Below, piece by piece: positions 27,421 through 32,488 of a stretch of 32,488 bases of DNA (position 1 is the first letter of the stretch; each line of letters begins with the position of its first letter). Source of the DNA: Promethearchaeia archaeon (GTDB lineage Archaea; Asgardarchaeota; Lokiarchaeia; Sigyniarchaeales; SOKP01); NCBI GenBank assembly GCA_029856295.1, contig JAHQWS010000204.1:1-32488 (forward strand), given 5' to 3'. A program made the position numbers and the translations under genes. The notes below the pieces were generated by a model that was not told where the DNA came from, made no database searches, and saw only the letters and a program-made list of their open reading frames with translations.

Positions 27421-29649
27421 TTATACAAACAGACCTTCTTCTTTTTCTTTTTCTATTCTTCTTCTTTTTAGTTTTTCGCCAAATTCTCCGTACCATTTAA
27501 GTATTTCAGGGGTAATTGTTGGATGTATTTCTGTCCGTGCTTCTTTAAAGTGGTCCAAAGTGATTTTTCTTGCTCGAATATTTTCCCTTAAAGCATTCAT
27601 AGCCGCTTCCCGGCATAATGTTTCAATGTCAGCACCAGAAAAACCTTCATCGATTATAGCATGAATCTCTTCTACTTTTAAATTCGTTGCTAAAGGCATT
27701 TCTTTAGTATAGATTTTTATTATTTCAATTTGAGTTTTTTCATCTGGAGCGGGAACTAATAATGTGCGATCTATTCTTCCTGGTCTTATTAACGCCAAAT
27801 CTAATATATCAGGGCGATTTGTAGCAGCAATTACCACAATATCTTTCATACTTTCTAACCCATCTAATTCGGTTAAAAGTTGCGATAGAACCTTTTCTGT
27901 CACTCCTGTACTTGAAGCATATCTACCTCGACTTGGAGCAATGGAATCAAATTCATCAAAGAATACAATACATGGTGCTGCCATTTTAGCTTTTCGAAAA
28001 ATTTCTCTAATAGCTTTCTCACTTTCGCCTACCCATTTTGATAAGAGTTCTGGACCTTTTATCGAAATAAAATTTGCCTTACTTTCAGTTGCTACGGCTC
28101 TGGCAAGAAGTGTTTTACCACAACCTGGAGGACCATAAAGTAAAATACCCTTTGGAGGGTTTATTCCCATTCTTTTGAAAATTTGTGGACTAGATAAAGG
28201 CCATTCTACAGCTTCAATTAATCTTTGCTTTAAATCCTCTAAACCTCCCACTTGATCCCATTTTACATTGGGAACTTCTACAAATACTTCTCTTATTCCA
28301 GAGGGCATTACCTCTTTTAAAGCTTCTTCAAAATCTTCCTTAGTAACAATTATTTGTTCCAAAAGGTCTGGGTCAATCATCTCTGATTCTAAATTAATTT
28401 TAGGTAAATATCTTCTTAAGGCTGACATTGCCGCTTCTCGACAAACTGCTGAAATATCAGCGCCTACAAATCCATGAGTTATTTGAGAAAACTCTTTTAT
28501 AGAGATTTTTTTATCAAGAGGCATGTTGCGAGTATGAATTAGAAATACTTCTCGGCGTCCCTTCTCATTTGGAACTTTTATTTCAATTTCGCGATCAAAT
28601 CTTCCAGGGCGCCTTAAAGCGGGATCTAAACTATTTGGTCTATTCGTAGCCCCTATGACTATAACTCTTCCTCTACTATGTAACCCATCCATTAATGCTA
28701 ATAATTGTGCCACGACTCTTCTCTCTACTTCTCCTGTTACAGTTTCCCTTTTTGGTGCAATAGCATCGATTTCATCAATAAATACTATTGAGGGACTTTT
28801 TTCTTCCGCCTCTATAAAAATTTTCCGTAATTTCTTCTCTGATTCACCATAAAATTTGCTCATAATTTCTGGACCATTTATTGAGATAAAATGAGCCTCA
28901 CTTTCATTAGCAACCGCTTTCGCTAATAATGTTTTTCCACATCCGGGAGGCCCCCTTAATAATACTCCCTTAGGAGGATCTATCCCTAAACGTTTAAATA
29001 TAGACGGATGACGCAATGGTAATTCAACCATTTCTCTTACTCTTTGTATTTCTCTATCCAAACCACCGACATCTTCATAAGTTATGTAGCCTCCCCCCTT
29101 TTCCTCATCTTCGGTAACATGCTCACTTATATGTAATGCAGATTCTTGTTTAATAACACAAATCCCCTTAGGTCTAAGACCTATAACTTTGAAAGTAATT
29201 TCTCTACTTATCCCTATTGAAATTAATATAAGATCATCAATGGTAACGGGATAATTATTTAATTTTCTTTTTACAAACGATTCAAATCTTGGATTCGTTC
29301 TAATTTTTACACTTGAAGGTGCCAAAACAATGTTTTGAGCGACTTTGGCATTTACCTTAAAAATCTCGATGGTATCGTCGATGCTAGTGCCCGTATTTTT
29401 TCTCAATCTCGAATCTATTCGTACAATTCCTAATCCATTATCCTGAGGATAACTTGGCCATGCTATACCTGCACTTTCTTTTTTACCAAATAACCCGATT
29501 ACATCTCCCGTTTGAATGTTTAAATCTTCCATAGTTTTGGGGTCAATCCTTATAATATTCCTACCGATATCCCTCTTCTTCGCTTTTTGGACGCGGAGTG
29601 TGAATCTTTTTTCCTTATCATCTACTTTATTTGTCTCTCCTTCTGACAT
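27421..29649 (-). CDS. cdc48: CDC48/VCP-type AAA+ ATPase
   Basis: N domain plus two AAA modules: GPPGCGKTLLAKAVANES / GPPGCGKTLLARAVATES; FIDEIDAIAPKRE / FFDEFDSIAPSRG. Confidence 0.95.
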   Translation of the reverse strand: MSEGETNKVDDKEKRFTLRVQKAKKRDIGRNIIRIDPKTMEDLNIQTGDVIGLFGKKESAGIAWPSYPQDNGLGIVRIDSRLRKNTGTSIDDTIEIFKVNAKVAQNIVLAPSSVKIRTNPRFESFVKRKLNNYPVTIDDLILISIGISREITFKVIGLRPKGICVIKQESALHISEHVTEDEEKGGGYITYEDVGGLDREIQRVREMVELPLRHPSIFKRLGIDPPKGVLLRGPPGCGKTLLAKAVANESEAHFISINGPEIMSKFYGESEKKLRKIFIEAEEKSPSIVFIDEIDAIAPKRETVTGEVERRVVAQLLALMDGLHSRGRVIVIGATNRPNSLDPALRRPGRFDREIEIKVPNEKGRREVFLIHTRNMPLDKKISIKEFSQITHGFVGADISAVCREAAMSALRRYLPKINLESEMIDPDLLEQIIVTKEDFEEALKEVMPSGIREVFVEVPNVKWDQVGGLEDLKQRLIEAVEWPLSSPQIFKRMGINPPKGILLYGPPGCGKTLLARAVATESKANFISIKGPELLSKWVGESEKAIREIFRKAKMAAPCIVFFDEFDSIAPSRGRYASSTGVTEKVLSQLLTELDGLESMKDIVVIAATNRPDILDLALIRPGRIDRTLLVPAPDEKTQIEIIKIYTKEMPLATNLKVEEIHAIIDEGFSGADIETLCREAAMNALRENIRARKITLDHFKEARTEIHPTITPEILKWYGEFGEKLKRRRIEKEKEEGLFV

Positions 29650-29740
29650 ATAATATCATTCTTTTGGTGAATCACTTCTTTAATTAATTTAATGCAATTA
29701 ACTAGTAAAAACTTTTGTGTTTCAATTTATAAATTACTTT

Positions 29741-30796
29741 TTAATTTTTTTTAAGAAAACTATCAAGTGATATTTGCATTTTTGAAGAATCTAATTTTCT
29801 TAAACGGTCAAGTGCATTCTCCACCCGCTGTTTTGAGAAGTTGTGCTGTTCTAGCAGCAATTCTTCTATTTTTTCGAAATCTATTTTTTTCCACTTCAAT
29901 TTGGGATATTCTTTTTTAATATCTGGTTTTAAAAAAATCGTTTTTACTTGCTCAATTATTTCTGGAGCTATTTGAATTTCTAGTTTTCCTACTTTTATTT
30001 CTTTATCAATTATATTTTGTATAGATCCATATTTCTTAATCAGATCTAAGGCCTTATGTTGACCTATTCCTGGTATCCCTTCAAAGAAATCGGTTCCAAT
30101 CAATATTCCCATTTCGATTAATTGTTCTCGCGAAATTTCTAAATTCTCTAATAATTTTGGGAGTGAAACATATTCTATGTCTAGAGTAACTGTCGTATCT
30201 TTTACCTTTTTACTTCTGCTTACTGCGAAATTCCTGACTAATCGTTCTCCACCAAATAATAAGGTATCATAATCCTGAGATGCACACGCCCAAGCATCGC
30301 CTCTTTCAACTAAATATGCTGATTGAGCTTCACCTTCGGAGCTGGCTTCAATGACAGGGATACCCATATATTCAATTAGTTTTTTACTCTCTTCTATCAT
30401 ATCTGTAGATAGTTTAGATGTTTGTTGCGCGAATTTTCTTGCCTCTCTGAAATCTTCTGCTTCTTGAGCCTTAATCATCTTTTCCTTAGCTTCTTCTTTA
30501 ATTTTTTTTCTCTCCTTTATTGTATCTGATTTAAGTTCAGATGGAATCCCATCAAAAACATAAATTGGTTTAATAGCATGCTCAAGAAAATTTATAGTTC
30601 TATAAAATAATCCTGAAAGATGAGAGGTTACATTTCCTTCATAATCCTTAAGTGGAGTACCATCTCTCTGACGAATAATTGCCAAAAATTGATAAATTGT
30701 ATTAAATGCATCAATAGCTATAGGTTTTCCTAAAAGATTCTCAAAAGTAATCGTTCTGCTAACTTCTTTAACTAACTCGTTTATCTTTACTCCCAT
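29741..30796 (-). CDS. fen: Flap endonuclease 1
   Basis: IAIDAFNTIYQFLA, IYVFDGIPSELK, GIPVIEASSEGEAQSAYLVERGDAWACASQDYDTLLFG, GTDFFEGIPGIG, C-terminal QISLDSFLKK. Confidence 0.95.
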   Translation of the reverse strand: MGVKINELVKEVSRTITFENLLGKPIAIDAFNTIYQFLAIIRQRDGTPLKDYEGNVTSHLSGLFYRTINFLEHAIKPIYVFDGIPSELKSDTIKERKKIKEEAKEKMIKAQEAEDFREARKFAQQTSKLSTDMIEESKKLIEYMGIPVIEASSEGEAQSAYLVERGDAWACASQDYDTLLFGGERLVRNFAVSRSKKVKDTTVTLDIEYVSLPKLLENLEISREQLIEMGILIGTDFFEGIPGIGQHKALDLIKKYGSIQNIIDKEIKVGKLEIQIAPEIIEQVKTIFLKPDIKKEYPKLKWKKIDFEKIEELLLEQHNFSKQRVENALDRLRKLDSSKMQISLDSFLKKN

Positions 30797-30969
30797 TTTT
30801 ATCTTTGATCATAATTGTTATTCTATCAATTATTATTTGGAAAATTTAATATATATTTTCCACTATATTCCAAATTCATTCTTCTAGTTCTTAAAAATTT
30901 ATATCCTAAATTTAGCTTAGCTTGGATTTATTTTAAAAAAAATTGTTTATATTGATGTATATATATATT

Positions 30970-31515
30970 TTAAATTAATTTTATTTCATTCTTCCTTCTT
31001 CGTCTAAGTCTTGTCCCACATCTTTCACATTCTTTACCAAATTCTTCAACTTTTTTTGCTTCTTTACAAAAAGGGCAGTAAATTTCCCAGATAATCCTTG
31101 ATTTAATTCCATCTCTAATTAATGGTGAAAAAGGAATGTTCAATTCTGAGCATAAGTTTTGCATTGAATAATCATTAGTGTAGAGAATAAAATCATTTTT
31201 AATGGATTCTTTAAATTCTAAAGCCAACGCAATTAATTCTTTATCAACCATCGATAACGTTTTATAATCTCCTGTAGTTTTTGAACTTGTCTCGATTTCT
31301 TGAAAAAACCTGCTTGAAGGAGTTTGTATCAATAACTTTTTACTTTCAATGGCTACTTGAATTCTATTAACAATATTCCTATTTTTATTTGTATATCTCT
31401 TATGTTTAACTTCCTCAATAACTTTAGGCGTTGTATAAATAACACCATCAATTACATTAAATTCTATGCCTAACAAAAAGATATTTGTATCAAAAATTAA
31501 AGTTGGTTTATTCAT
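30970..31515 (-). CDS. nob1: rRNA maturation endonuclease Nob1 (PIN plus zinc ribbon)
   Basis: FDTNIFLLGIE, PKVIEEVK, LSMVDKELIALALEF, LYTNDYSMQNLCSELNI, CPFCKEAKKVEEFGKECERCGTRLRRRR. Confidence 0.92.
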   Translation of the reverse strand: MNKPTLIFDTNIFLLGIEFNVIDGVIYTTPKVIEEVKHKRYTNKNRNIVNRIQVAIESKKLLIQTPSSRFFQEIETSSKTTGDYKTLSMVDKELIALALEFKESIKNDFILYTNDYSMQNLCSELNIPFSPLIRDGIKSRIIWEIYCPFCKEAKKVEEFGKECERCGTRLRRRRKNEIKLI

Positions 31516-31527
31516 TTTTTATGAACA

Positions 31528-32445
31528 TTACTCCTCTGGGGAATCGTTCAATGGAGTTCTTATTGTTCCTATTATTTTTTTTCTTAAACGCCTAAAATAA
31601 TTTTCATATAAATTATCTGTTAAGCGAATGAATTTTGTGTGAGAGTTAGCTTTTCGAATTCTAATTCTCGTATTTGGGTGAATCTTTTTAATTGTTTGCT
31701 GTCCATCTACAATGATTCTAGCATTCAACCTTGGTCTTAAGGGAGTAATCTCTATTTCAGAATCAATAGGGAGAACCATGGGTCTTAAACCAGAGCGAGC
31801 AAAACTGTTTAGAGGTGTTAACTGCATAATCTCTAAGTTAGGGCTTATTATCGACCCTCCTGCGCTTAGATTATAGGCTGTTGAGCCTGTGGATGTAGAA
31901 ATAATCAATCCATCTAAGTAACTCCGATTTAAAAAAATCCCATTCACCTTAACCGAAATTTGTAATACTTTGGAATTTTTTGAGGAAATAATTAGAATTT
32001 CATTTAACGCATTATTGAGCTTAATCTCTTCAGAATTTCTTACTATATAAGGAGTCAACTTAGAACAAGTCTCTATTATATATTCTCCTTTTAACACTTT
32101 AATTAAATCTTTATATACTCGTCTATCGTTAGACTCATCCAAAAATCCAATCGATCCAATATTAACTCCTAAAATAGGAGGAGGATCAATTTGAGAAACA
32201 CCATTCGCTACCCGGAGGAGTGTACCATCACCTCCTACAGAAATAAGGAATTTCGTATTTTTAGATGTCATGGTATTTAGATCTATTCCATTATGGGGAA
32301 ATATTTTTGGAGCAATACGAGTTTCTAAATACACTACCTCTCCTTTTTTTACCAAAAATTCAAAAATTCTCTTAGATAATTTAATTGCTCTCTCTGAATC
32401 CATCCGACAAGCTAATGCGATAGATTTTTTTTCCATACCTCTCAA
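31528..32445 (-). CDS. nadK: NAD kinase
   Basis: FLISVGGDGTLLRVA, ILGVNIGSIGFLDE, LDGLIISTSTGSTAYNLSAGGSIISPNLEIMQLTPL. Confidence 0.94.
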   Translation of the reverse strand: MRGMEKKSIALACRMDSERAIKLSKRIFEFLVKKGEVVYLETRIAPKIFPHNGIDLNTMTSKNTKFLISVGGDGTLLRVANGVSQIDPPPILGVNIGSIGFLDESNDRRVYKDLIKVLKGEYIIETCSKLTPYIVRNSEEIKLNNALNEILIISSKNSKVLQISVKVNGIFLNRSYLDGLIISTSTGSTAYNLSAGGSIISPNLEIMQLTPLNSFARSGLRPMVLPIDSEIEITPLRPRLNARIIVDGQQTIKKIHPNTRIRIRKANSHTKFIRLTDNLYENYFRRLRKKIIGTIRTPLNDSPEE

Positions 32446-32488
32446 AACTATTTAAATAAGTCTCTTTTCTTGATATAATCTAAAATAG

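Noticed and set aside
27764-28852. Plus-strand ORFs within cdc48
   Set aside because: Antisense shadows of the conserved AAA domains.
1-32488. CRISPR arrays, tRNA/rRNA genes, transposases
   Set aside because: None recognised by eye; no regularly spaced repeats, cloverleaf-like segments or transposase motifs were seen. A tRNAscan/Infernal run would be decisive.

Overview
The window is AT-rich archaeal chromosome; the content fits an Asgard/TACK-like lineage, but that assignment is inference. From left to right it holds: (1) an exosome/translation cluster: proteasome alpha C-terminus, SBDS, Rrp4, Rrp41, Rrp42, eL43, KEOPS Pcc1, prefoldin beta, DHH phosphoesterase; (2) an ECF transporter module (two ATPases plus T component); (3) a DUF3795-type protein and a tRNA-modification patch: Cgi121-like, a THUMP/Tan1-like protein lacking a normal start, and Sua5/YrdC; (4) the pyruvate:ferredoxin oxidoreductase operon porC-D-A-B; (5) a ZPR1 zinc-finger protein; (6) an interrupted PPi-type phosphofructokinase gene; (7) an FAD oxidoreductase and an acyl-CoA dehydrogenase; (8) a nucleotidyltransferase-like protein, a DNA methyltransferase and a zinc-ribbon protein; (9) glycerol kinase, a membrane protein, a HerA-like ATPase, CDC48, FEN1, Nob1 and NAD kinase. 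The main discovery is in the phosphofructokinase gene (15378..16587). It is broken by two tiny insertions of 31 and 30 nt. Each falls inside a conserved Gly-Gly-Asp motif at the same exon sequence, GGYGGAG^AC. Each folds by hand into a bulge-helix-bulge (BHB) structure whose canonical cleavage positions (between nt 2 and 3 of each 3-nt bulge) excise exactly the segment needed to restore GGGDCPGLN and GGDDTLG. I interpret them as two tRNA-endonuclease-type protein-coding mini-introns in one mRNA. The THUMP gene and a small winged-helix-like gene also lack AUG/GUG/UUG starts. All calls come from reading the sequence; no searches or folding programs were run.
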